Shown here piece after piece: positions 1-6,725 of a stretch of 13,223 nt of DNA. The notes beneath the pieces were generated by a model. It had not been told where the DNA came from, ran no database searches, and saw only the letters and a program-made list of their open reading frames with translations. Numbering within the stretch: the first letter of the stretch is position 1; every line of letters starts with the position of its first letter. The stretch spans positions 1 to 13,223 of the forward strand of contig CAJVWY010000010.1 in NCBI GenBank assembly GCA_913009925.1, written 5' to 3'. The stretch is from an uncultured bacterium. Its GTDB lineage: Bacteria > Actinomycetota > Thermoleophilia > BMS3ABIN01. The translations under genes were made by a program, and so were the position numbers.

Positions 1-51
1 CGCCCCGATGTGGTTCTTTCCTACGCTAATCATGTCAGTATTTCCGGTCAT
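1..51 (-). CDS. Start of an unidentified gene, cut by the left window edge
   Basis: An ATG at 51-49 (minus strand) opens a frame that runs off the window after 17 codons, beginning MTGNTDMISVGKNHIGA. It lies 18 bases after the stop of the upstream glycosyltransferase, so it is probably the next gene of the same transcript. An AAGGG stretch sits just before this ATG, closer than is ideal for ribosome binding. A second in-frame ATG at 33-31 is an alternative start. Too little protein is visible to assign a family. Confidence 0.4.
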   Translation of the reverse strand, partial: MTGNTDMISVGKNHIGA

Positions 52-69
52 TGCCCTTGCGGCTGCCGT

Positions 70-834
70 TCACGGCCGCCGCCCCTTCAGGAACCGGTTG
101 AAACGACGCTTGACCCTGATCGTCCCCACCAGCATCTTCACGCTCTCTTTCCAGACATCGGTCTCACCGCTGGTAGTATCGTGATGCCAGGGCAATCCCA
201 CCTCCACGACTCTGTATCCACAGGCGTTTGCCTGGGCGACAAGCTCCGTCAGCAGCTCGAAGCCGTCGGACCGCAGATCGACATCCGCCAGGATCTTCCG
301 GTGAAAAGCCATAAATCCTGTCTGGGTATCGGTGATATCGAGGCGAAACAGCAGGCGCGTCAGCAGAGTATAGCCGCGACTGAATATCCGGCGCTTCAAC
401 GGATAGTCGGCCCGGATACCGGCATACCTCGACCCCACGGTCATGTCGGCTCCCTCCAGTGATTCTAGCAGTTCCGGCAGAGTCCTCTCCGGCGGCATCG
501 CCATGTCGGCGTCCATCTGAAAGATTATCTCTCCCGCGGCGACCCTGTACAACTGCCGATACGTGAAACCCGCCCCCCGGTTGGGATAGTGGCTGACGAC
601 CTTCACCGCCGGGTCCTCCCCGGCCAATAACCTTAAGGATTCCAGGGTGCCGTCGGTGCTGCCGTCATTACCAAAAATTATCTCATAGGTCACCGGCTGC
701 GCCCGGCAGGCCTCCTTGACCTTTTCATAACTTCTCCTGATTATCGTTGCTTCGTTGTAGCAGGGAATAAGCACACTTACCCGCGGCCCGTCGCTTTCTT
801 CAGCCCGGGGACGATCCGGCTCGACGGCGTTCAC
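70..834 (-). CDS. Family 2 glycosyltransferase, dolichol-phosphate-mannose-synthase-like
   Basis: Soluble GT-A fold glycosyltransferase of 254 residues that probably moves a sugar from a nucleotide donor to a polyprenyl phosphate or another acceptor at the inner face of the membrane. The N-terminal strand VSVLIPCYNE (19-28) is the classical GT2 start. NDGSTDGT (56-63) matches the usual DDGSTDGT, with an Asn in the first position. The metal-binding DAD motif lies at 108-110 (QMDADMA), and DTQTGFMAFHR (169-179) is the conserved GT2/DPM segment. No C-terminal transmembrane helices or GtrA-like domain are visible, so it is the short catalytic-only form. The start is GTG at 834-832, overlapping the TGA of the radical SAM gene as GTGA. 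A GGAAGGA ribosome site lies within the end of that gene, indicating translational coupling. Donor and acceptor are not identifiable. Confidence 0.88.
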   Translation of the reverse strand: MNAVEPDRPRAEESDGPRVSVLIPCYNEATIIRRSYEKVKEACRAQPVTYEIIFGNDGSTDGTLESLRLLAGEDPAVKVVSHYPNRGAGFTYRQLYRVAAGEIIFQMDADMAMPPERTLPELLESLEGADMTVGSRYAGIRADYPLKRRIFSRGYTLLTRLLFRLDITDTQTGFMAFHRKILADVDLRSDGFELLTELVAQANACGYRVVEVGLPWHHDTTSGETDVWKESVKMLVGTIRVKRRFNRFLKGRRP

Positions 835-2225
835 AGGAGGTCCTTCCGGTGATTATCGCGGCGGGAAGCCACCGCGTAACGCAGGAACTCCCTGGAGGCC
901 CTGATACTCTCACCGGGGTGACGGGTCAGGCTCCCTATCTTCCTGGCGATGTAGGCCGGGTTCAAATAATAGCGGCGGTAGAACTCCGCCTCCCGGCCGG
1001 TGCCGGCCTGGTTCCTGAATTCGCAGGTATAGGGCAGCAAGGAAAACACGATGTTGTCCTTCTCCCGCGCGAACAGCTCCGTGTTGGGGTAGGGAACCAG
1101 TGTGGAGACGGCGATGAACTCCAGTTTCAGCCTCTTCGCCAGGGCGATACTCTGCTCGAAATCCGCCCGTTCCTCCACCGGGGATCCCACGATGAACCAG
1201 CCGACCATCTCCAGGCCACTCTGCCGCACTTCCCGGAGGTTATCCATCACCACATCCAGCCGATAGCCACGGTTAAGGTAATCGATCACTTTCTGCGAGC
1301 CGCTCTCGATGCCCACATAGATGCGCCGGCAACCCGCGTCCCGGAGCGCCGCGGCGACCTCCCCGTCTATGGTATTGGGACGGGTGAGACAGCTCCAGGT
1401 TATCCCGCTGGAGATGTCCCGGAGTCCGGCGCATATCTCCAGCGTTCTCTTCCGGGAGGCGGTAAAGGTGTCATCCATGAAGCGGAAGTACCTGATGCCG
1501 GAGCCCTCCACCGCCGACTTCACCTCGCTGACCACATGTTCCGCGGAAGCCTTGACGAACTTGCGGCCGTAGGTCCTGACGCAGTACACGCATGGGAACG
1601 GGCACCCTCTCGAAGACTGGAAGGTAGTGTAGGGGTGGCCGAAAAACGGCTCACCATAGCGGGAGTGGTCGATGGCGGCCTGGTCCGCGAACGGTAGTTC
1701 GTCCAGAGATTCGATCCGCTGATAATCGGCGGGAATGAACCGCCCGTCCTCTTTCATGACGGCCACGCCCTCACCTTCCGGCGGCTGATCGTTCATCAGC
1801 CGCCGGAGAGCCATGCGGAAGGAGCTGTCCGGCTCACCGACCAGCACGAAATCAGTACCCGTCGCCTGCAGACATTCTTGGCTGAAACTGCTGGGAAGGT
1901 GGCCGAAGGTGCCTACCAGCGCTCCCGGTAACTCTCTTTTCAGCCTTGCCATGAATTCCACATCATTATCGAAGAACTCGATGGCCATGATGGCGACGAC
2001 CATATCGGGATCGTATCTTCCGGCCTGCTTCAGTGCCTCTTCCGGTGATATGTCCTCGGCGATGCAGTCCATCAGACGCACCTGGCAACCGCCCTCCGCC
2101 TTGGCCTGCGCCGACAGATACATCAGTTCCATGGGAGGGAACAGAAAGTTCGGCGCATTATAAGAGCAGACATAACGCCGAATGATCTGGGACCGGTAAG
2201 GGGGATTGATAAGAAGTACTTTCAA
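831..2225 (-). CDS. B12-binding-domain radical SAM protein (first of three)
   Basis: Cytoplasmic iron-sulfur enzyme of about 464 residues expected to cleave S-adenosylmethionine reductively. It has the two-domain layout of the BchE/HpnJ-type class: an N-terminal cobalamin-binding Rossmann-like domain (about 1-150, opening MKVLLINPPY) and a radical SAM core with CPFPCVYC supplying the 4Fe-4S cysteines at 208, 212 and 215. A further core motif, GIESGSQ, lies near 305-311. The loop usually reading GGPHxTxxPE is altered to GTFGHLPSSF, followed by GEPD. The open frame extends upstream to a TTG at 2273, but I chose TTG at 2225-2223 because it places MKVLLINPP at the N terminus, as family members do. 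No strong ribosome site supports either start. It overlaps the downstream glycosyltransferase by 4 bases. The reaction (methyl transfer, cyclization or rearrangement) is unknown. Confidence 0.87.
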   Translation of the reverse strand: MKVLLINPPYRSQIIRRYVCSYNAPNFLFPPMELMYLSAQAKAEGGCQVRLMDCIAEDISPEEALKQAGRYDPDMVVAIMAIEFFDNDVEFMARLKRELPGALVGTFGHLPSSFSQECLQATGTDFVLVGEPDSSFRMALRRLMNDQPPEGEGVAVMKEDGRFIPADYQRIESLDELPFADQAAIDHSRYGEPFFGHPYTTFQSSRGCPFPCVYCVRTYGRKFVKASAEHVVSEVKSAVEGSGIRYFRFMDDTFTASRKRTLEICAGLRDISSGITWSCLTRPNTIDGEVAAALRDAGCRRIYVGIESGSQKVIDYLNRGYRLDVVMDNLREVRQSGLEMVGWFIVGSPVEERADFEQSIALAKRLKLEFIAVSTLVPYPNTELFAREKDNIVFSLLPYTCEFRNQAGTGREAEFYRRYYLNPAYIARKIGSLTRHPGESIRASREFLRYAVASRRDNHRKDLL

Positions 2226-2317
2226 ATCACACCGTCTGGGTAAGTAAATATGCTGTGTATGGTAGTATAGCAAGGCATGGAGGAATACACCGGCACATTC
2301 GCCCCTGGTTTTCAGTC
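2226..2317. promoter_or_regulatory. Divergent intergenic region between radical SAM gene and SMR pair
   Basis: This 92-base, comparatively AT-rich gap separates a minus-strand radical SAM gene from a plus-strand gene pair, so it should hold promoters for both. On the minus strand a weak TTGCTA / TATTTA pair with about 17-base spacing can be picked out. On the plus strand the TAGTATAG stretch near 2263-2270 is the best candidate -10 region. Neither matches consensus well. A GGAGGA at 2279-2284 has no normal start codon at usual spacing. Confidence 0.35.
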
Positions 2318-2713
2318 ATGATCTTCATGATTATCGGCATCACTTTACTGGCGAGTACGGCCGATGTGGTGCTGAAGATCGGCGCTTCCCGGGCCGGCGG
2401 CGCCTTGACCGACCCGCTTGTCCTTATCCAGATTCCCTGGGTCTGGCTGGGCGCGGCGCTTGGACTCGCCGCCATGGCCCTGTGGATCTACGTTCTGAGC
2501 AAACATCACATCAGCCACGCCTATCCGATATTCGTGGGCATGACCTTCCTTAATATTTCGCTGGCCGCCACCATCTACCTCGACGAGAGGTACAGCGTCA
2601 GGCGGCTGTCCGGCACCGTGATGGTCCTGGCGGGTATCATCGTTGTTCACATCTGTTCCCAGGATCTCGCCTCCGCCTCACCCCGGCGGCAGGACCGGGG
2701 AAAACAGGATTGA
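2318..2713 (+). CDS. Small DMT/SMR-family membrane protein, first of a pair
   Basis: Inner-membrane protein of about 131 residues with four predicted hydrophobic helices (roughly 2-20, 39-58, 66-87 and 93-112) and a short charged tail, the layout of the small multidrug resistance branch of the drug/metabolite transporter superfamily. The segment ISHAYPIF, then DERYS and a final glycine-rich helix (GTVMVLAGIIVV), match the second half of SMR/ArnE-like proteins. The TM1 glutamate essential in EmrE-type drug antiporters is absent (helix reads LLASTADVVLK), which favours a lipid-linked substrate flippase role like ArnE/ArnF over drug efflux; this is inference. The frame is open back to a GTG at 2255. 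I chose ATG 2318 because the hydrophobic helix starts there; ATG 2327 is possible. The partner gene follows after one base. Confidence 0.78.
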   Translation: MIFMIIGITLLASTADVVLKIGASRAGGALTDPLVLIQIPWVWLGAALGLAAMALWIYVLSKHHISHAYPIFVGMTFLNISLAATIYLDERYSVRRLSGTVMVLAGIIVVHICSQDLASASPRRQDRGKQD

Positions 2714-2714
2714 C

Positions 2715-3080
2715 ATGGATGCTGCCTGGATCCCGCTGGTGTTCTCCGTCTCGCTTTTCGCAGCTCTGGGCAATACGCTGCTGAAGCTGGGGGCGACCCG
2801 CGGGCTGGGTGAGGCACCCATCACCATCGGCACCCTTCACCACACGCTGCTGAAGCCGGTGATTATCGCCGGTGTCGCCGCCTATGCCGTCTCTCAGGTG
2901 TTGTGGATTACAGAATTGAGGGTTGCCGACCTCTCACTTGCCTACCCTCTGCAGATCGGTCTTAATTTCACCATGATCACCGGCATCGCCTGGCTTTACC
3001 TGAAGGAACCGATGGCCGCCGGGAAGCTGATGGGCATAGCCCTGATCCTGGCGGGTATCGTCCTGGTAACCACCGGTTGA
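2715..3080 (+). CDS. Small DMT/SMR-family membrane protein, second of a pair
   Basis: Inner-membrane protein of 121 residues with four hydrophobic helices (about 5-25, 47-66, 73-94 and 101-120), again SMR/ArnF-like. LSLAYPLQIGLNF is the conserved third-helix segment, and the fourth helix reads GIALILAGIVLV, very like the fourth helix of its neighbour. TM1 (SLFAALGNTLLKLG) lacks the EmrE-type glutamate. Start ATG 2715 is supported by an AGGA five bases upstream. The open frame extends to 2643, but the extension is Pro/Arg-rich and overlaps the first gene. Paired SMR proteins commonly work as heterodimers (ArnEF, EbrAB), and the one-base spacing supports that here. Probable partner roles are flipping a lipid-linked sugar or amine. 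It converges on the radical SAM gene ending at 3105, with 24 bases between stops and no clear terminator. Confidence 0.78.
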   Translation: MDAAWIPLVFSVSLFAALGNTLLKLGATRGLGEAPITIGTLHHTLLKPVIIAGVAAYAVSQVLWITELRVADLSLAYPLQIGLNFTMITGIAWLYLKEPMAAGKLMGIALILAGIVLVTTG

Positions 3081-3104
3081 GGTTGAAAAACAGGCGTGCG
3101 GACC

Positions 3105-4520
3105 TCAGGCCCAATGAAGGAAATCCTTTGCCATGCGCACCAGGGCGCCGATGTCCCCGGCGGACTTTATCTTTCCCAGCGTTTTCATTACCATATACGG
3201 CTGGCGATAGAAGCTCAGATAAGCCCGGTCCCTGGCGGCCATGACCTGTTCAGTGCTCAGTGAGGGCGTAGAGATGATCGATGTGTTCTGCTCGAAGTAT
3301 TTCCAGTCGGTCTCATCAAGCCATCCGTTCTCGATGCTTTGTTCGTATAGCTCGGAGCCGGGGAAGGCGACGGCGCAATAGAACTGCGCATAGTCGAGCC
3401 TGAGGAACCTGGCGAGATCTATCGTCATTTGCAGCGATTCCTCTGTTTCGCCCGGCAGACCCAGGATACAGTGACCGGTTACTTCCAGCCCCACCTCATG
3501 GGCCATCCTCACGGCAGTGACCACATCGGTGATAGTGGTTTTCTTTTTTACCGCGTCCAGTACCTCCTGGCTGCCGCTCTCGATGCCGAATCCGATCATC
3601 CAGCATCCGGCCTCCCTGATGGTCCTTAAGAACTCGGGGGATACCGTATCCACCCGGCTGTTACACACCCAGCTGACATCCAGGTTGCGATCGATCATCT
3701 CCCGGGCGGTGGCTATGGCGTAATCCTGGTCATTGGTAAAGGACTCCGCCCAGAACAGAAAATCCCGAATGCCGAAGCTGTCTTTGATCCAGGATATCTC
3801 GTCCACGATCCTGGCGGGAGACCGTTTCCGTACCCTCGCCCCGTAATAGGCCTTGCTGGCGCAGAAAGTGCAGGCGTAGGGACAGCCGCGGGCGCTGGCG
3901 ACCAGCAGGTATCGCTTGCCGGTGAAAGGCAGGCGGTAGAGGCCGGTGTCCACCAGGTCCCAGGCCGGGAACGGCAGCTCATCCAGGTCCTCGATGAACG
4001 GCCGCTTCTCGTTATGGTGGACCACACCGTCCCGCCGGTAGGAGAGCCCCGGGATACCTTCCAGAGACCTGCCCCCGCTTATGGCCGCGGCCGCGTCCCG
4101 TATGGAGTATTCCGGTTCGCCGCGAACGATGATGTCCAGCTGGTCGTTAACGGCGAAACATTCATCCGGCAGGGTGCTGGGATGTATACCCATGACCAGC
4201 GTCCGGCAGGCGGGGGCGGCGGCTTTTACCAGTGCCGCCACGGTGATATCCTGATCGATGGACGTGGTGGCCGTGTTTATCACCACCAGCGACGGTTGCC
4301 AGGCCTTGATCTCCCGGCTGATATCCTCGCCGCTGATATCCTCGACGCTGCCGTCGCGCAGCCTGACTTCAAAACCCTCATCCCTCAGCACGGCGGCGAT
4401 GGTCGCCAGGGACACCGGCGACCATACCGTCGTCCAGGCATCGGTCCTCTGCATGCAACGCCCCTCCCTGATGACGTTCACCCCCTGCTCCGGAGGCGGG
4501 TTCAGGAATAGCACTCTCAT
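3105..4520 (-). CDS. B12-binding-domain radical SAM protein (second of three)
   Basis: Cytoplasmic radical SAM enzyme of 471 residues. The N-terminal cobalamin-binding-type domain covers about 1-145 (opening MRVLFLNPPP; loop GIHPSTLPDE at 111-120; RGEPE at 133-137). The linker carries FIEDLDELPFPAWDL, common to this class. The radical SAM core has CPYACTFC with cysteines 213, 217 and 220, and GFGIESGSQEVLD at 310-322; ILGLPGET (352-359) is another core segment. It belongs to the same broad family as BchE, HpnJ and many methyltransferases, but nothing seen here identifies the substrate. ATG 4520 gives the expected N terminus. No strong ribosome site is visible; a 12-base palindrome lies immediately upstream. 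It follows the third radical SAM gene by 27 bases and is the last gene of that transcript, converging on the SMR pair. Confidence 0.88.
   Translation of the reverse strand: MRVLFLNPPPEQGVNVIREGRCMQRTDAWTTVWSPVSLATIAAVLRDEGFEVRLRDGSVEDISGEDISREIKAWQPSLVVINTATTSIDQDITVAALVKAAAPACRTLVMGIHPSTLPDECFAVNDQLDIIVRGEPEYSIRDAAAAISGGRSLEGIPGLSYRRDGVVHHNEKRPFIEDLDELPFPAWDLVDTGLYRLPFTGKRYLLVASARGCPYACTFCASKAYYGARVRKRSPARIVDEISWIKDSFGIRDFLFWAESFTNDQDYAIATAREMIDRNLDVSWVCNSRVDTVSPEFLRTIREAGCWMIGFGIESGSQEVLDAVKKKTTITDVVTAVRMAHEVGLEVTGHCILGLPGETEESLQMTIDLARFLRLDYAQFYCAVAFPGSELYEQSIENGWLDETDWKYFEQNTSIISTPSLSTEQVMAARDRAYLSFYRQPYMVMKTLGKIKSAGDIGALVRMAKDFLHWA
4317..4346. repeat. 15-base tandem duplication inside a radical SAM gene
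   Basis: GCTGATATCCTCGCC at 4317-4331 is followed directly by GCTGATATCCTCGAC at 4332-4346, one mismatch in 15. On the coding strand this gives EDISG followed by EDISR near residues 60-69 of the radical SAM protein, in the cobalamin-binding-type domain. It is in frame and looks like a small recent duplication. Confidence 0.7.
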
Positions 4521-4521
4521 G

Positions 4522-4533
4522 TGATGATCATCA
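4522..4533. repeat. 12-base perfect palindrome before a radical SAM start codon
   Basis: TGATGATCATCA reads the same on both strands and lies just 1 base upstream of ATG 4520 on the minus strand, where a ribosome site would be expected. It could be an operator or a small translation-affecting structure, or chance. Confidence 0.3.
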
Positions 4534-4547
4534 TCCCGGTCAACCTC

Positions 4548-5924
4548 TCAATTGCTGTAGGAGATCAGGGCCTTCAGTATCTCTTTTACCTGGCCGGGGC
4601 GCGTATTACGGAGCAGATGCCACATCTGATGGGGGCGGCCGTAAAATCTCAGCACCGACCGGCGCTGCCAGCGATTCAACTGCCTGGCGTCAAGATCTCC
4701 CATCGGGAAGGGCGTGAAATAGTTGAAGGTCTTGTAATCTATGGCTCCATTCCTGGAGCGGTCCAGTACCTGCTCCTGGAAGATGGCGGACCCGGGCAAG
4801 GGGGCCAGCAGGCCGAAATTGGCCCGGTCAAAAGGAACCTTGAGGGCAAAGGATATGGTCTCCTTGATGGTATCCACCGTCTCCCCCGGCAGGCCGATGA
4901 TAAAGAAGCCGTTGGTCTCGATGCCGTGGCTTTTGACCATCTCCACTTTTCCGGCCACTTTTTCCAGGTTCAGCCTCTTATGGTTGATGTCCAACACCTC
5001 CTGGCTGCCGGATTCAATGCCGAACCCCAGGGCGTAACAACCGGAGCGCCGCATCAGGTCCAGCAGGTCATCGTCCAGCGAATCGATGCGCACGCCGTTG
5101 GGCGTGCTCCAGACGATATCCAGGCCGCGCCGCAGTATCTCTTCACAGATGGCGGCCGCATGACTGCGCTTCAGGGTAAAATTATCATCCTCGAAGTGGA
5201 TCTCCTGCACCTGGTAATCCTTTACCAGCATCTCGATCTCATCCACCACATTCTCCGGCGACCGCGTCCGCCATTTCTTGCCCCAAAGGGTGGTCGAAGC
5301 GCAGAAAGTACAGTCAAAGGGGCAACCGCGGCTGGTCATGACCGAGCCCACGGGAAACTTCCGGGAAAGCAGCTGGTGCGGCAGGTCGGGGTATGTGCGG
5401 GGATCCATCAGTTCCCATGCCGGGAAAGGCAGGGAATCCAGGTCGTCAATGAACGGCGAACGCCGGCTGCAGCTGACCTCATCACCAACCAGCCGGCAAA
5501 GGCTCGACAGCTCACCGTCGGGGCTGCGGCCGGCCGCCAGCGCATCGACCACTTGGGGAAACACCAGCTCCGCCTCGCCGATGATCCCCAGCGGCACTCC
5601 CAGGTTCTTCAGGGCGTCGTCGGGAACCGCCGTGACGTGAGGGCCGCCGATCACCAGCGGTACGGACGGCATCTTCTGCTTGATGGCGGTAATCAGCTCC
5701 CGGGCGGGAAGGTACGCGGTGCTGAGGATACTTATGCCGATCAGGTCGGGCTCCAGCAGGGCAAGCTCCCTGACTCCGCCCTCGGCACCCATCCGCCGCC
5801 TGGCAAGATCCAGCAGCGCTACCTCATGGCCTCTTTGCTGGACGCAGGCCGCCAGATAACCCAGCCCCAGGGGTGGGGTTACGGTGTGGGCGCTTGAGTT
5901 GGGAGCAACCAGGACTACTTTCAT
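4548..5924 (-). CDS. B12-binding-domain radical SAM protein (third of three)
   Basis: Cytoplasmic radical SAM enzyme of 458 residues. The N-terminal domain is a typical cobalamin-binding Rossmann fold: MKVVLVAPNS, then PPLGLGYLAA (18-27), IGGPHVTAVPDD (92-103) and IGEAE (115-119). The core carries CPFDCTFC with cysteines 201, 205 and 208, HFEDDNFTL (243-251), GFGIESGSQEVLD (300-312) and IIGLPGET. Of the three radical SAM proteins here it is closest to the usual family pattern. GTG 5927 and ATG 5924 are adjacent; I chose the ATG because it gives the standard MKVVLVAP start. No convincing ribosome site precedes either. It lies 28 bases after the glycosyltransferase stop and 27 bases before the next radical SAM gene, so it is co-transcribed with both. 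Substrate unknown. Confidence 0.89.
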   Translation of the reverse strand: MKVVLVAPNSSAHTVTPPLGLGYLAACVQQRGHEVALLDLARRRMGAEGGVRELALLEPDLIGISILSTAYLPARELITAIKQKMPSVPLVIGGPHVTAVPDDALKNLGVPLGIIGEAELVFPQVVDALAAGRSPDGELSSLCRLVGDEVSCSRRSPFIDDLDSLPFPAWELMDPRTYPDLPHQLLSRKFPVGSVMTSRGCPFDCTFCASTTLWGKKWRTRSPENVVDEIEMLVKDYQVQEIHFEDDNFTLKRSHAAAICEEILRRGLDIVWSTPNGVRIDSLDDDLLDLMRRSGCYALGFGIESGSQEVLDINHKRLNLEKVAGKVEMVKSHGIETNGFFIIGLPGETVDTIKETISFALKVPFDRANFGLLAPLPGSAIFQEQVLDRSRNGAIDYKTFNYFTPFPMGDLDARQLNRWQRRSVLRFYGRPHQMWHLLRNTRPGQVKEILKALISYSN

Positions 5925-5952
5925 CACAAGGGACGGCGATATCCGGACTATG

Positions 5953-6639
5953 TTACTTGATAAGGTTCTTGATCAGGCACCAGACATACCTGTAGGCGAC
6001 TTTCCACACCACGATCTGGGATTCACCTGCACGGCGCCGATATTCATGGGCGGGAACCTCCGAGATACGGAAGCCCTGCCTCAGGCACTTCATTATCATT
6101 TCCTGCTCGATGGTGAAAATATCTTCCGTCATCATGATGGCCCGCGCCGCCTCTGTGGATATGGCCCGGAAACCGTTCTGGCTGTCGGTCAGCTTGACAT
6201 GCCAGCGGTAATTGATCGACAGGGTGATGATGGAACTGCCGGTGCTGCGGATGAACTTGCCCACATCACCAAAAAGCTCGTCGCTGCCACCCTTCCAGCG
6301 TGAGCCGATCACCAGATCGGACCTCCCCTCGGCTATGGGGGCTACCAGCGCCGGAATATCATCCGGGTCGTGGGACAGGTCGGCGTCGATGAAGACCAGG
6401 ATGTCCCCCTGGGCAACCTCGATAGCCTTCCGGATGCCATCGCCCTTGCCATGGCCGCCGTCCAGGACTACGGTGGCGCCCAGCGATTCCGCTATCTGCC
6501 GCGTGCGGTCCTGGGAGTGGCCATCCACTACGAGAGTCTCATCAGCGTGCGGCATCACACCGGTTACCGCTTCTTCGATAGTGGCTTGTTCGTTGCGCGT
6601 CATGATGGCCACTGTCACTTTTTTATCGCTACTTGCCAA
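5953..6639 (-). CDS. Family 2 glycosyltransferase, dolichol-phosphate-mannose-synthase-like
   Basis: A 228-residue GT-A glycosyltransferase, likely sugar transfer onto a polyprenyl phosphate on the cytoplasmic face. Visible motifs are VTVAIMTRNE (8-17), VVDGHSQDRT (37-46), the metal-binding DAD at 85-87 in FIDADLSHDPDD, IGSRW (111-115), DSQNGFRAIS (152-161), and a C-terminal YRRRAGESQI (200-209) resembling the conserved basic segment of dolichol-phosphate-mannose synthases. It is the catalytic-only form with no transmembrane helices. Start TTG 6639-6637 is well supported: AAGGAG lies seven bases upstream. It follows the nucleoside phosphorylase by 86 bases and precedes a radical SAM gene. It shares family and length with the glycosyltransferase at the left end but is divergent in sequence, so the two probably act at different steps. 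Confidence 0.9.
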   Translation of the reverse strand: MASSDKKVTVAIMTRNEQATIEEAVTGVMPHADETLVVDGHSQDRTRQIAESLGATVVLDGGHGKGDGIRKAIEVAQGDILVFIDADLSHDPDDIPALVAPIAEGRSDLVIGSRWKGGSDELFGDVGKFIRSTGSSIITLSINYRWHVKLTDSQNGFRAISTEAARAIMMTEDIFTIEQEMIMKCLRQGFRISEVPAHEYRRRAGESQIVVWKVAYRYVWCLIKNLIK

Positions 6640-6646
6640 ACGATCG

Positions 6647-6652
6647 CTCCTT
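6647..6652 (-). promoter_or_regulatory. Ribosome binding site that fixes a TTG start
   Basis: AAGGAG on the minus strand lies 7 bases before TTG 6639. This is one of the best ribosome sites in the window and decides the non-ATG start of the glycosyltransferase. Confidence 0.7.
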
Positions 6653-6691
6653 AGGATTAGGGTAGCATACGCCCCTGACTATCGCTACGCA

Positions 6692-6711
6692 GCCGCTTCG
6701 CGGCCTTTTTT
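6692..6711 (+). terminator. Hairpin plus T-run, oriented against the operon
   Basis: GCCGC-TTC-GCGGC (6692-6704) followed by C and six Ts (6706-6711) has the form of a short intrinsic terminator for plus-strand transcription. All genes around it are on the minus strand, so in the sense direction it is a hairpin preceded by As, not a terminator. It may stop antisense transcripts or shape the 86-base gap between the phosphorylase and glycosyltransferase genes. The stem is only five base pairs. Confidence 0.3.
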
Positions 6712-6725
6712 CCAGCCATGCCGGC

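Noticed and set aside
10..462. 150-codon plus-strand open frame near the left edge
   Set aside because: Antisense to the family 2 glycosyltransferase; composition is shadow-like.
849..1697. 282-codon plus-strand open frame
   Set aside because: Antisense to the first radical SAM gene, no family motifs.
4521..5897. 458-codon open frame on the plus strand
   Set aside because: It lies exactly opposite the third radical SAM gene, has no recognisable domain, and its Gln/His/Pro/Gly-rich content is typical of antisense shadows in GC-rich DNA.
3105..5924. Naming the radical SAM proteins BchE, HpnJ or a specific methyltransferase
   Set aside because: Only family-level motifs are visible; no pathway partners support a specific name.
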